64,000 nt of DNA from assembly GCF_025698545.1 (NCBI RefSeq), contig NC_068577.1, forward strand, positions 2,823,501 to 2,887,500, given 5' to 3'. Below the pieces are notes generated by a model. The model did no database searches, was not told the origin of the DNA, and was given only the letters and a program-made list of their open reading frames with translations. The translations under genes and the position numbers were made by a program. Each line of letters starts with the position of its first letter. Position 1 is the first letter of the stretch. This DNA comes from Gossypium raimondii. Taxonomy: Eukaryota; Streptophyta; Magnoliopsida; Malvales; Malvaceae. This document shows, piece after piece, positions 1 to 12,433 of the stretch.

Positions 1-1949
1 CAATGGCTCAACTGATTCATTTCGTTCGATTTAACTTTTCAATTAATTACCCCTATTAACAGACTCGAACTTTGGCGGATACACGGATCCAACCAACACA
101 CCATATTGGCACCTAGTGCCTCATTAGATAGTTCGAAGCAAAGTTGATACTCAATGTCTCATTGGCCAAGCCGAAGTAAAGTGATACCCAGTATCTCATC
201 AAATCTATCCGAAGTAAAATAGTGACACCCAGTGTCTCATCGACGCGAGGTCGAAGTATCCTTGAACTCTTCCAACCCTATGGCATGCCAACTATATCCG
301 ACTCAGCCCGACTAGTTAATAGGGTTTCCAATTCTCAATTCAAATTCACTTTCTTTTCAAAATGTACTTTCAATATCAAATTCACTTTTTTACTCACTAA
401 TCAAAATTCAATTCAATACTAACACATATTTCTCATTCAATTCAATTTTCTAAATTCAATTCAATAAAGTTACTTACCTCAATATTTACTTATCATAAAT
501 TAAATAAATTTAAAATTAATTTTTAATAATGAATGACTTGAATTATAGTAATACAAACCCGAATTTCGCGATTACTCCTCGATAACTTTTTCATTTCCTT
601 TCAATGCCGATGTCTCGGGTTATTTGTTAGCTACGAAAATTAAAATAATTTACAATCATTAATATATCACTAATTTACATTTAATACTAAACTTAAATTC
701 CAATTTTAGTCCTAACTAAATTCATCTATTTTTCCATTACAATGTATATCCTATTCCTATCCAAATTCCATATAAACTTAAATTTAACTATCAAATTTTC
801 ATCAATAATTTCATAATTTCGAATTTCTTTCAATTTAGTCCCTACAACACAAAACTTATAGCCTAGTTTACAATTTAATCTTTTAATCAATTCTAATCAA
901 TGATTCTATCAAATAAACGCCTAATTCAATCATTTATTCAACATGAACCCTATTAAAAATCTACTAATTTTCAAAATTTCAACTTAAATTCAATAATATT
1001 CAACTCTAGGACTCCAAAACATCAAAATTATAAAAAAGGGACTAAATTGACTTACCAAATTAAACCCCAAACTTTAAAAATCCTATTTCTCCTTTTCTTT
1101 CTTTTCTTCTTTCCTTCTCTGTTTCTTTTCAATTCCATTTTCTTTTCTTTTCTTTTACTTTAGTATATTATATTATTATAGTAACTTAATAATTATTATT
1201 ATTTCTTAAATATTAAGTAAATAAATATGTATTTTACAGTTGTATGCATATGATTTATTACACTTGTACTTTATTATCACCATACATCTGTTAACTTATT
1301 AATTTGTTCATTGATCTAATAATATAATATCAATTAAATAATAAAAATAAGAATAAATATCTATCTAATAACAATTATAAATATTACAAATGTACACATA
1401 TATTTTACATTTGTATTTTATCATCACCATCCACTTGTCATAATTTCAATTTATTTATCATATAAAATCTTTTACTAATTAATAATAAATAAAAATATTT
1501 TTTCTAATTATATATAAATAATACAAATGTACTCATTTAAATTAATACACTTGTATTTTATTTTCACCTTACACTTATCTTTTCTTAATTTATTTCATAA
1601 TATAATAATATAATCAATTTAATTTATAATATAATAAAATAATAACAATAATAATATATTTAAACAATCAAAGATTTTTATGCTTTGCCGTCTCATTCAT
1701 CAGAATAAGCTTAATTTCCTATTTAGTCCCCCTTATCTTCTTTTAATCTATAATTAGACTTCCGCACCTTATTCAATTCAGTCCTTTTTCCTAATATCTA
1801 TTAACTAAGCTAAATTCACCAAATTTGAACCTACTTAAACACTCAACTAGACTCATGATTACTCCTAATAATTATTTACGAACTCGGTTTACTAAAATGG
1901 AGGCCCTATAACTCATTTTTTCGGTGCCTATAAATTTTGGGTCATTACA
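1..1949 (-). mobile_element. LTR of a minus-strand retrotransposon (incomplete at window edge)
   Basis: The stretch ends at 1949 in GGGTCATTACA, so on the minus strand it opens TGTAATGACCC, the usual start of long cotton-type Ty3/gypsy LTRs. The + strand at 100-250 has repeated short motifs (several forms of GAAGTAAAGTGATACCCAGT followed by TCTCAT). No polyprotein ORF is visible, so only LTR is present and the rest lies left of the window. Bases 1950-2037 directly after it are the right half of a MITE, which suggests the retroelement landed inside that MITE. Assignment to Ty3/gypsy rests on LTR style only. Confidence 0.65.
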
Positions 1950-2037
1950 CTGTGAGATTAGATACTGTAACCTGAGACAAAAAGTAAACTAAACGCTCCG
2001 CCCCGCACTGCATTCAATCACCCATCCAAACTCATCC
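1950..2037. mobile_element. Right half of a Tourist-like MITE, split by the LTR
   Basis: The sequence matches the right half of the intact MITE at 45542-45691: the GTGAGATTAGATA segment, then GAGACAAAAAGTAAACTAAACGC, then a terminus ending CCCATCCAAACTCATCC. It is followed by TTA (2038-2040), the expected target-site base triplet. The left half is missing exactly where the LTR begins. Confidence 0.6.
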
Positions 2038-2040
2038 TTA

Positions 2041-3024
2041 TTTTTCTTTAACATGCCTCCATTATCTTTGATTTTTCCTTAAAGCCATTGACCATAAAAG
2101 AGATACCGACATATTTGATTAAATATATATCTTTCTTTAAGAAAATTTGGTTAAGACTTGATCATGGGTTAAGCCTGTTTTTTAGGCTAGGACTCAACCC
2201 AAAAAATGGGTCTAAAAATTTTCTCGAGCTTGGTCCATTTGTATTAATTTTTTCTATAAAAATAAAATTTAAAAATATAATACATCAAATGTACTAAAAA
2301 ATTAAAATAAATATTTTCCGACAAATTGTTAAAAAAAATATTTTTAAATAACCCTAAGGTAATTACAACTTAGCAGGTAAATGATTCTAAAACACTAGTA
2401 AAATTAATAATAAAACAAGAGTTGTACAATATCCAAACAATAAAAACAAAATAACAGTAATATAATAACAAAATTGTAGCAAAACAACGTCAAAATGACA
2501 CCAAGTAGCAGTAAAAGTTTTTTAGGCAAATTTCGAACCATTTAGAAAACGAATTTTATCTTTTGTCCAAATCCATTTTTCGGGCCTATATTTTTTTCAA
2601 ACCTTCTCATTTTTCGAACAGACCTTCAAACATAAACAAATGACTCGACAATAAAAAAAAAAAACCCAAAATCTGGCTCGATTAATATAAGGATTAAAGA
2701 TGATATTTTATATAGTAGATGGAATAGGGGAAATGTTAATGTTGTTGATGTATTAAATAGAGGGAGGAGGAGTGAGTGGGAGCTGATTCAATAACACGGG
2801 AGCAAAGAATCGACTGAAATTCTGAATACATTGTTTGATTATATTCTATAAATCTGTGATTTTAGAATTATTATGCCTTTGGTTTTTGCTTATCAAAACA
2901 CGTCGGATTCTTAGTTTATTGAGTTGGATCCCACTATTTCTTCTTCTTTCTTTTGGTTTTTCTTTATTTTATCAACATCATAAGGTGTAACAAGTAAAAT
3001 AAATTATTTCTCTTGTTGTTTATT
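2041..3024. other. AT-rich stretch without a gene; decayed TIR element
   Basis: No coding signal is seen. Around 2140-2660 there are opposed words such as GGTTAAGCCTG / TTTTTAGGC and TTTTTCGGGCCTATATTTTT that resemble eroded ends of the elements at 4119-4649 and 17700-17850. The remainder is low-complexity A/T sequence. Confidence 0.4.
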
Positions 3025-3469
3025 AGGATGTTTAAACTTCGATTAAAATTAAATTAATTGATCGAATCGATCTAATTCAGTTAATCGGTCAGTTAATCGA
3101 TCTAATTCGGTTGGAGGTCGGTTAAAGGTTTTCTGGAATTTTGGTTAACGGTTAATCCGGTTTGAAATCGAGTAATTAACTGAATTTAATAAATAATATT
3201 ATATATTAATACATGTATTAGGCTATTACTAATTCAGTTAACTCGATCAAATGAACATTATAAATTTATTTTTTTGATATATTTTATACTTGTTTTAACA
3301 AAAAAAACATATAAATTTCGGTTAATTCAGTTAACCGACCGAATTAATTGAAATATTTCGATTCGGTTAATTTCTTTTGAAAAATTTTTGGTTCGGTTAA
3401 TAGTTAAAGGATTAAAAACTTTGGTTAATTCGGTTAATACTAGTTCGGTTAAACGTTTGAACACCTCTA
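3025..3469. mobile_element. MITE of the AGG..GTGTTCA / GAACACCTCT family
   Basis: The left end (AGGATGTTTAAAC) and the right end (GTTTGAACACCTCT) are inverted repeats, and the interior is made of CGGTTAATTCGGTTAA-type words in both orientations. The flanks TTGTTTATT and CTGTTTACC are compatible with a decayed 9-base target duplication of the MULE type. It is related to the better preserved element at 55379-56002. Confidence 0.6.
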
Positions 3470-3881
3470 CTGTTTACCTCAACTTTTTCTATAAATAGGA
3501 AAATAATAGAAAAATAAAATATGTTTGAAGTTTTTATGTTTTTCTTTTTATATTTGATTTTTTTAGTAATTTAGTTTCTCGATTTTTAGGTTTCAAAATT
3601 TAAATCTAATTTTTAACGTTGTTAAAATTCTTCTATTAATTTTATTGGTGTGACATTTTGAAAAAAATGATAATCATGTGACGTAGAAAATAGTGGTACA
3701 ATGAATTTGAATTTAACAAAAGCATTTTGATAGTATTAATAATTGGACTTGCATTATTAAATCTAAAAAGTAAAGAGACAAAATTTATTGAAATAAACTT
3801 AGAAAGACTAAATTCTAAATTTATGATTATTACAGGGACTTCGAGCATAATTTAACCGAAAAGGCAAAAATTTAGAAAACA
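3470..3881. other. AT-rich spacer with a decayed foldback repeat
   Basis: Between the MITE and the tRNA gene lies AT-rich sequence. Part of it (about 3540-3860) has opposed AAATTTAAATCTAATTTTTAA-like arms similar to the repeat at 28613-28947. No gene was found. Confidence 0.35.
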
Positions 3882-3976
3882 TCCGACCTGCCGGATTCGA
3901 ACCAGCGACCTAAGGATTTTTACTGCAAGGCTATGCCCACTACAGTCCTCCGCTCTACCAACTGAGCTAAGGTCGG
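3882..3976 (-). tRNA. tRNA-Tyr (anticodon GUA) with intron
   Basis: Read on the minus strand, the gene starts CCGACCTTAGCTCAGTTGG (acceptor strand, A box) and ends with a T arm GGTTCGAATCC and GGTCGG pairing to the 5' end, plus discriminator A at 3882. The anticodon GTA is complementary to 3941-3943. A 22-base intron (about 3918-3939) follows position 37, as is usual for plant tRNA-Tyr genes, leaving a 73-base mature tRNA. A CCA tail is not encoded, as expected for a nuclear gene. Confidence 0.95.
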
Positions 3977-4118
3977 TCTTGTGCTAGCTGCTAGCAAACA
4001 ATTTAAAAATATTAAGTTTTGGTTTTCTTGACTTTATACCATTAGTGATAACAGATTTTTATTTATATAGATAACATACAATTGATACATGATTTATAAG
4101 ATTCACCATGTTGCAGTT

Positions 4119-4649
4119 AGACCTATTCATGAATCGAGTTATTTATTTAGGTTTAAAGGTTTGCTTGAAATTTAAGAGAGTTTGGGTAAAAATATTATGC
4201 TCGAAAAATAAGCTTGATTAAAAAAAGTAGGCTCGTTTAAAATATGCTTGAACCTGGCCTGACTCGTTTTTAAGTTTATAATACTTTATATTATGTTATT
4301 TTTATATATTATATAAATTATAACATATTAAAAAGATAAATCTATACTAAATATATAATACTACTCTAATGTAGACATTAAACAAATGTTAAGATGACTA
4401 TATAAAAATTTAAATAAATAAAAAAATAAAATTATTAAATATTTAATTAAAATAATATAAGTTTTTTAAAAAATATATAGGCGTGCCTAAAATGAACTTG
4501 GGTTAGTCTTTTGTAAATATAGACGAACTTGAACAAAATTTTAAGCTCATATTTCAGGTCGGACCAAGCTTAGACAAGTATAAAGTATGTTAATATCATG
4601 CTTAAGTTCTACTCGAACCTAACCCCGACCCGATTAATGAACACCTCTA
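4119..4649. mobile_element. MITE with AGACCTATTCATGAA / TTAATGAACACCTCT ends
   Basis: The two ends are imperfect inverted repeats (AGACCTATTCATGAATCG on the left; CGATTAATGAACACCTCT on the right). The interior has many GGCTCGxxT/AxCGAGCC-type words in opposed orientation around an AT-rich centre. It has no coding capacity. The terminal GAACACCTCTA word is shared with the elements at 3025 and 55379. Confidence 0.55.
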
Positions 4650-4839
4650 CTCCCAAATATATGGCTACCAAAACCAGAAGTCAACATTTAAAACAATGCT
4701 TAATATATAAATTGGTTCCTATAAAATAGTAATATTACCAATTTAGTACTTTACAATATTTCTGTGATCAATTTGATACTTTACAATATTTTTACGAAAC
4801 AAAATATGCTGAGAAGAGAAGATATGCGACGGACTTTTA

Positions 4840-5169
4840 CTTTGAAGAGAAGATGAAGAACGGAAGAAGGAGAAGGAGCCTTACCTGGATGAAGGAGGAA
4901 CTGGAAAAGGTCCTTGACCAAACTGATTTGTAACCCAAAGGGAAGGAGAAGGGGAAGGGGAAGGGGAAGGGGAAAGGGGAGAAGAAGGCGTCATTTTCCG
5001 GAAAATGTCTTAACGAATTCAAAAGGGTAAGATATTTTCCTAAAAAAAACCTTCTTTTCCCGTGTTTTGTAAAATATTTTACCATAGAAAATCATTTTCA
5101 ACCAACCAAACATCAAAAAAGCCTGAAAAGCTTTTACGGAAAAGCTTTTACAAGTTACCAAACGGAGCC
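4840..5169. mobile_element. End segment of the Harbinger-like family seen at 19367-22074
   Basis: The right end reads CCAAACGGAGCC followed by TTA (5170-5172), which matches a PIF/Harbinger-type terminus with TTA target site. Inside it are GGAAAATGTCTTA, CCCGTGTTTTGTAAAATATTTT and a purine-rich GAAGGAGAAGGAG...GGATGAAGGAG block. The same modules occur in reverse order just inside the left end of the rhomboid-carrying element at 19367. No matching left end is recognisable, so it looks truncated. It ends about 270 bases before the eS25 start codon. Confidence 0.55.
4943..4979. repeat. GGGGAA minisatellite
   Basis: There are about five consecutive copies of a six-base unit GGGGAA/GGGGAAG within the purine-rich subterminal part of the transposon remnant. 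Confidence 0.8.
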
Positions 5170-5237
5170 TTAAATTTCATACGAATGCAAGGGATTTCAA
5201 TGAGTTTTTTTAGAAGTGTCTAAGTTTTAAAGTTTTA

Positions 5238-5392
5238 GTGGGCTTAGTACAACCCATTGTCACTTTTAGTTGGGCTGGGCCTTTATCTTCGGCTTGTCAA
5301 TGGTTTAGGGTTTCAGTTTGATAATTAAAAGACTTCTTCCCGTTGTGGTCACACTCTCAGCTCAGGTAGCGCCGACCAACCCTAGGGTTTGA
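5238..5392 (+). promoter_or_regulatory. eS25 promoter: site II elements and telo-boxes
   Basis: Upstream of the eS25 start are three TGGGCY words (GTGGGCTTA at 5239-5247 and TGGGCTGGGCC at 5271-5281) and two AGGGTTT telo-box cores (TTTAGGGTTT at 5304-5313 and CCTAGGGTTT at 5381-5390). The pairing of site II motifs with a telo-box is the well-known promoter signature of plant ribosomal-protein genes. The motifs are seen directly; their activity is inferred. Confidence 0.7.
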
Positions 5393-5443
5393 CAAACCTC
5401 TCACAGCCCCTCACCTTTTCCATTATTCACTTCGGCAGATTCC

Positions 5444-6974
<1,531 letters not shown>

Positions 6975-9451
6975 ATGGTTCGTTATATTTTTGCTTAGTT
7001 CCATGCAATAGTGCCGTTGATTGTTGAGTTGACTTCTAAGTGAATTTATTTACTGCCGCCGCTTTTTTTTTTTTTTTTTTTGGTTTAGAATGTGTGAGAT
7101 ACTCTCTTTTTATCATTCTAGTTTAATTGATACTTTTCAGACTTACTATTCAGCTCTCTTAAATTTGTTTCTAATGTGAGATTCATATGTTGATTTAGTG
7201 TTTCAATCCTAAAATGTTTTGTTGCATACTTTATATTATTGTTTTATGGATATTTGTTGGGATTGGGGAGTCTGGGGTTCAGACTGAGGCCAGCTGCCCG
7301 CCTTAATTGGAAATATTCAACCTTGTAGGATTATGAGCAAATGTAGAATTTGGGAAGTGTTATTTTGAGGAAATGGGTTGAAACTTGAAAGATTCACATC
7401 TTTGCTTTAACCAGGAACCTTATCTTTTTACTATCGAAAAGCTTTAGTCTTGAAGGATGCATTTATAGTATGTTACTATGTTATTAGTTGCTTGCATCAC
7501 CTGTAGTTCTAGTTTTAAAACCTTGGGGGAGCTCTAACCAACAAAAGCCAAACTTATTTTTGCTTTGAGCTAGTAGAACATTGTTTGAGCGTTGTGCCGA
7601 TAATGTGGAGGTGTATTTGTGGGTTTAACTCTTTGGTTGCTGAAGAGCTCTGTGAATGATGAAAATTGAACCCTCGGACTTTTAGGATACAACCGAAATA
7701 CTTGACCACTATATTTGTGGGTTTAAAGTCTTCACACTCAAAGCACTTCTGCAGTCATGATTTCGAGCGTTGCTTGTGGCTTTCGAGGAAGATAATATCT
7801 TTGGGTTATATAGTCCAACAACAAACATCTAACAGCAAGATGCCAAGGATATAACAATCAATTAAAAAATAAAAAAGGCGAAACCACTAAATGGAGGCTT
7901 AGTGCAAGATCCAACATGGGGGTGTCCACTATTTCAATTGCGATACTGTTATTGGAGGAGTTAACTGTTGAGGTGATGGGTGCCAAAACTATTGGTGATT
8001 GATTTTACGACTATTCAGGAAATGGGCCTGTGTTGTCTGCTACAATTTGGTTATTCCTTTTTTGGAAAGTAGTGCACATCATATACCTAACCAGCACACC
8101 GCTACTAGCATCAAAATTTGCGCTTTGCTTTTCAATTTTTATTCAATATATTCTTTGAAGTAGGAAAGGAATTTGATTAAGTTTGAGCCTAATTAGACAT
8201 TGATTAAATTGTATTACAAAGCCTTCTTATATTGAAGGCAACCGGAACAGCTCCAAACCAATTATTGCCAAAAAGCTGTCCTGCAAGTCATTAACACATC
8301 TTAGTGGTGGTAATGGCCACTGGCCAGGATTCTGACCTCAAAGGTCCACCTCTACAGTATAGCTCATTTCTAGATACTCAAAGCAAACGCCCTAACCACG
8401 TTTTCAACATCTTCAATTCCTTCCTGCCTTACTTTAAATGGAATAGGAAAATTCCATGAGTCAGGAAGAAAGTGGTAACGTCTTGTATCAAGAAATATAT
8501 ATTGAATGTAATAGTAAAATACATTATGCTCTTAAGAGAGAACGTATGTTAAAAGACGATATTATTGAAAAGAATGACCATAAGCTCTAAAGATAAACAA
8601 TAAAATGGATATGAAAAAAAAAGAAAAATACACTGCATGGTTGATATAAAGAGAGAGAAGCTGTCGTTGAATTGTTAAGGAAAGGCAGCAGCATCCCACG
8701 TGAAATATTTTGTCACATAATACATTGTTTGTTTTCATTTTACTCCCTGCTTTCCATTTCCAGGCTTCTAACACTTTCTCCTTGTCAGCTACTTTTATGG
8801 GGCCAGTGCCCCCCTCCACCAGTTCCATCACCTTTTTCACATTTCACTTGAAAAGACAATTAGAAACAGTGGAAGGGAGCTCATTGTTGATTAATCAGTC
8901 ATGCCTCTCCCTTCATTTGCTTTTGATTTGCGTAAATCGATTAAGCTCTACTATAATATGCGTGTCTCAACACTTATTAGAAAAATACACCCTGTGAATC
9001 ACATTTTTCTCCACCAACTTCAAGAGTCTTTAAAGTATCGATAGTATATCAATTAATTCCTTTCATCAATTTAGCTATCAGCTTTAGGTAATAGTTTTGA
9101 GAATATCGGTGGAATTAGTCTCGTATGTATATTTGTTGTTGTAGTGGCATTGTATGTTAGGATTCATTGAATAAAAAAACTTGAATAAAATCAAGAGAAG
9201 CAAACTGTGGAAACCTGGCAAAGGGTAGGGTAAAATACTGAAATAAGAAGGGATACTGCAGTTTGTGGGACCAAAAACAACAAACGACTTGTTAGGCGGA
9301 CACCTCGATAGGGCACATGGGAGATGGAACAAGTCCAGCCATGAAATGGGGGTGTTTCTGCACCATGAAATAACAACCGTCCATGCGGTTAGGTTGAAGC
9401 ATCGGTCCTAATCCTACACTGTTTGAGAGTGGAATTCATCATTAACACACA

Positions 9452-9480
9452 CAACTATATGTGTGTATATATATATATAT
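9452..9480. repeat. TG/TA dinucleotide microsatellite
   Basis: An alternating TGTGTG run passes into (AT)n, about 28 bases. Confidence 0.8.
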
Positions 9481-10106
9481 CTCCTTGTTCGGAAATCAAC
9501 CGTTGATACAAGGACGGGACGACTGGTTGATAATATTGTATTAAGATTCGTAGAAAGTGATTCTCTTCTAACAAGACTTAAACATCAGTTAAACGATTCT
9601 CCATAGTTAAAGTGATTGAGCCAACAAAATCTGACCTGCCGAATACACAATTTCATCACATCATGCAATCGGGGTTTTAGTTAATAAACTGAAGCTAAGA
9701 AAGGTGGCCAAGTAATGTGTTTATTAACAAGAATGCTCATAGTCAAAGTGCAATGAATGATTGAAAAACTCCAAAAACCATGGAAGCAGAAGCTGAATTC
9801 TGACAGTATTGCTGTGTACAAGTATTGCATTGGCTGCCTGTTTTCCTTGTTAAAAGCACGGCAGCATTCACGGGCGGCATACAATGGCTTTGCCCCATTA
9901 AAATATTCAAAAATTTCACTAATTATTATTTGAACAAATTTTAAATGGAAATAAACTTTTATAGAAAATATTTTTTATAAAATTTTAATTTAATCCTATG
10001 AAATAACAAGTCATACAATTATAAAATTTTATTTCAATTTCACACGTTTAAAATAAGTTTTCTAGCTTCAACACTGCTAGCAAAGTACAACTATTATCTT
10101 GTCTAT

Positions 10107-10400
10107 CAAGGGTGGAGCTAGAGGAGGCAAGCACGACCTGCTCTCCAAAAATGAAAATTACTCTTTTAATTTTTTTTGAAAAATAAAAAAAATTAATTTA
10201 GTGATAAAATTATATTATGGTATTTTCTAAAATTTAAAATTTAATTCTAGTTTTTTCAGAAATGAAAATTTTGTAATTTAATTTATTATAAAATTATAAA
10301 ATTTTACGTTAATACAATGAAAAAAATTACATCTTTAATCCTCTAAAATATTTATAATTCAAATTCGGTCTCATCAAAAGAATTTTCTCCCTTCAACCTG
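10107..10400. mobile_element. Decayed MITE of the GGGGCGAAGCTAG family
   Basis: It starts CAAGGGTGGAGCTAGAGGAGGC and continues with the AAATTTAATTTTAG... / TTTTAATTT arms also found at 16326, 38179, 58003 and 62395. The right end is not clear. Confidence 0.4.
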
Positions 10401-12433
10401 TTGTCTGTGGTGTTGACTATGATATTTATTGGTATTAGAGTCACTCGTCGTGCCTCTTGAGTGATGGTGAGACAAGCCTCAGCGAGGACGTTGAGTCCCT
10501 AAGGAAGGTGAATGTAATAGCCTAGACAAATTTCACATCAGCAAAGCACGAGAGAGACTTGGGCTATATAAAGGGATAGCAACACTAAAGTGATAATAGA
10601 CTTTTTTGGGGTGTATGGGTGCTCCGAAGCCACAAGGACTATGTGTGTCCAACGCAGACAATATTTTATCGGGCTAGGTGTTGACTGTAATATCCATTTT
10701 ACAGTGTATGTTGAAGTTCTTGGCTATCTCTCCCAACAATGTCGTTTCTAATGTTGGAGTCTTAGACCATTGGTCCTTCCATTGAGAGTGCAATATGACT
10801 TACTATTACACCTAACCACTTGTTGGTTTTATTTATGATTTAATTGTTTCTTATTCGTGAACATGTTTTTAATTGTTTGTAACATGTTTAATTATTTGTT
10901 CAAGAACATATTAAATTAATGTTCGTAACGTGTTTGTTGAAGGGGATCGACTCTTTAGGAATAAGTTTGGAAGTGTTGTTCGTCGAACAGTCAACCAATC
11001 CCCAACAACCAAAAGTATGATCTTCGGTATGAGTTTTATCTCTCGTACTCCGCCAAGAGACAGCATGTCGGGAGTACATGTCCGTGGTACTTGATGCACA
11101 AAACCAAGAGTGTCTCAATTGATGGATCTGCAACCATAATCCCACATGAACTTTCTCTCGAAAAAATCGACCCCCTCAACAATATTCATGAAAAAAATTA
11201 TTTAATTTAAACAAATAAACTCACATTATTTTAAATTTAAAAACTAAATTGAACCTGACATTTTAAAATTTACCCACAAATTGAACCTATGAATTTAGTC
11301 CAAGAAACCTTTTCTTCATGATTGTTCATTGAACCAATTGGCTATCACAATCATGCAGTCAATTAAATCCGATTGAAAATGGAGACGAGTTTTATACTGA
11401 AATGATTAAGGAAAAGACTATAATCAAAATTTTGAAGATTACTAGGTTCAATTATCAGTTAAACCAGCCAGTAGCAATCAGCAACATGTCCGAGTGGGCG
11501 GGAAAATATGTTTACAGTCAAATAAACCATTAAAGCATGCAAAGTTGCAAGCCAAGCTATGAATTGAAAGCTTTTCTTTCCACATGAAATCACGAAATCA
11601 AAGGCTGCAGTTTAGAGTATTGAATGGGTAGAAGAAAAAATAAAAAATTTTGATCATGTGACGTATCTATTTACTATTTTATTTCACTTTTTTTTGGGTT
11701 CAAAGTTTAAAACTTTGAAAAGGACAGGTGTTTGGCTAATAATGGCTTCCCTTCTATGTAAGCAGAAAGATTAGAGCTTAGATTTTGAGAACTGAGTGGC
11801 ATATTTGAAGGGGAAACAAAGGGCACTGTTATTTATGGTACATTTTGTTTTCTTTTTTTATTTTTATTTTTCACACATATAAACAACAGGTTTTGCAGGA
11901 TTTCTCGTGAAAAAGCTCACAAGCCAATAAAGCTAACCACGCTACCTTCATTCAACATTCATCACACGTTTCACGAATCTTGATTCCAAAAAAAAAAAAA
12001 ACCTCCTTTGAATCCAATTCTACAAATTTTCACCTTGGTGTGTTGTTTTTCTCCTTTGATCTTTACATATATAGTATTTTTTATGTTCAAAAATGGTTCT
12101 TTGGCTTTTGGGTCATTGAGAATTTTGCATCATTGGGGTGTTTTGCTGTCTGGGTTCTCTAATAAATCTTAAATTCCTTGATTTATGCCTGTCTTAGTTT
12201 TGGGGTTACTTTGATTTTAATAATTTGTACTACTATATTCTCTGTACTGTATGTACCTTTGAGTATCTGACAGTCTGACACAACTGTCATTCCCCTTATT
12301 TTTATTTGTTGTATCTTTATGTGATCTACACTTAACTTGGTTACTTTGATTTAGAGGATCATCTCTGGGTGTTCAACGAGTGTCATATTATCTGATCTAT
12401 ACTCTGTTTGGTCCTACCAGCGAGAAAGCTTTA

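Larger units (their letters stand above)
6975..12433. other. Intergenic region between eS25 and the AGPase gene
   Basis: I see no gene in these 5.4 kb. The region holds the eS25 3' flank with a T-tract (7064-7081), a TA/TG microsatellite (about 9452-9480), and a member of the short GGGGCAAGGC...-type MITE family near 10107-10400. At 10400-11160 there is a moderately GC-richer block that reads like an old repeat without recognisable ends. Short ORFs here have no family features. The last ~500 bases (from about 11880) are T-rich and should hold the AGPase promoter and 5' UTR. Confidence 0.5.

Noticed and set aside
4837-5085. Minus-strand 82-codon frame with PFPFPFPF repeat
   Set aside because: The repeat comes from the GGGGAA minisatellite in a transposon remnant.
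8562-8997. Overlapping open frames on both strands near 8.6-9.0 kb
   Set aside because: Neither strand shows recognisable domains, codon bias or splice continuity.
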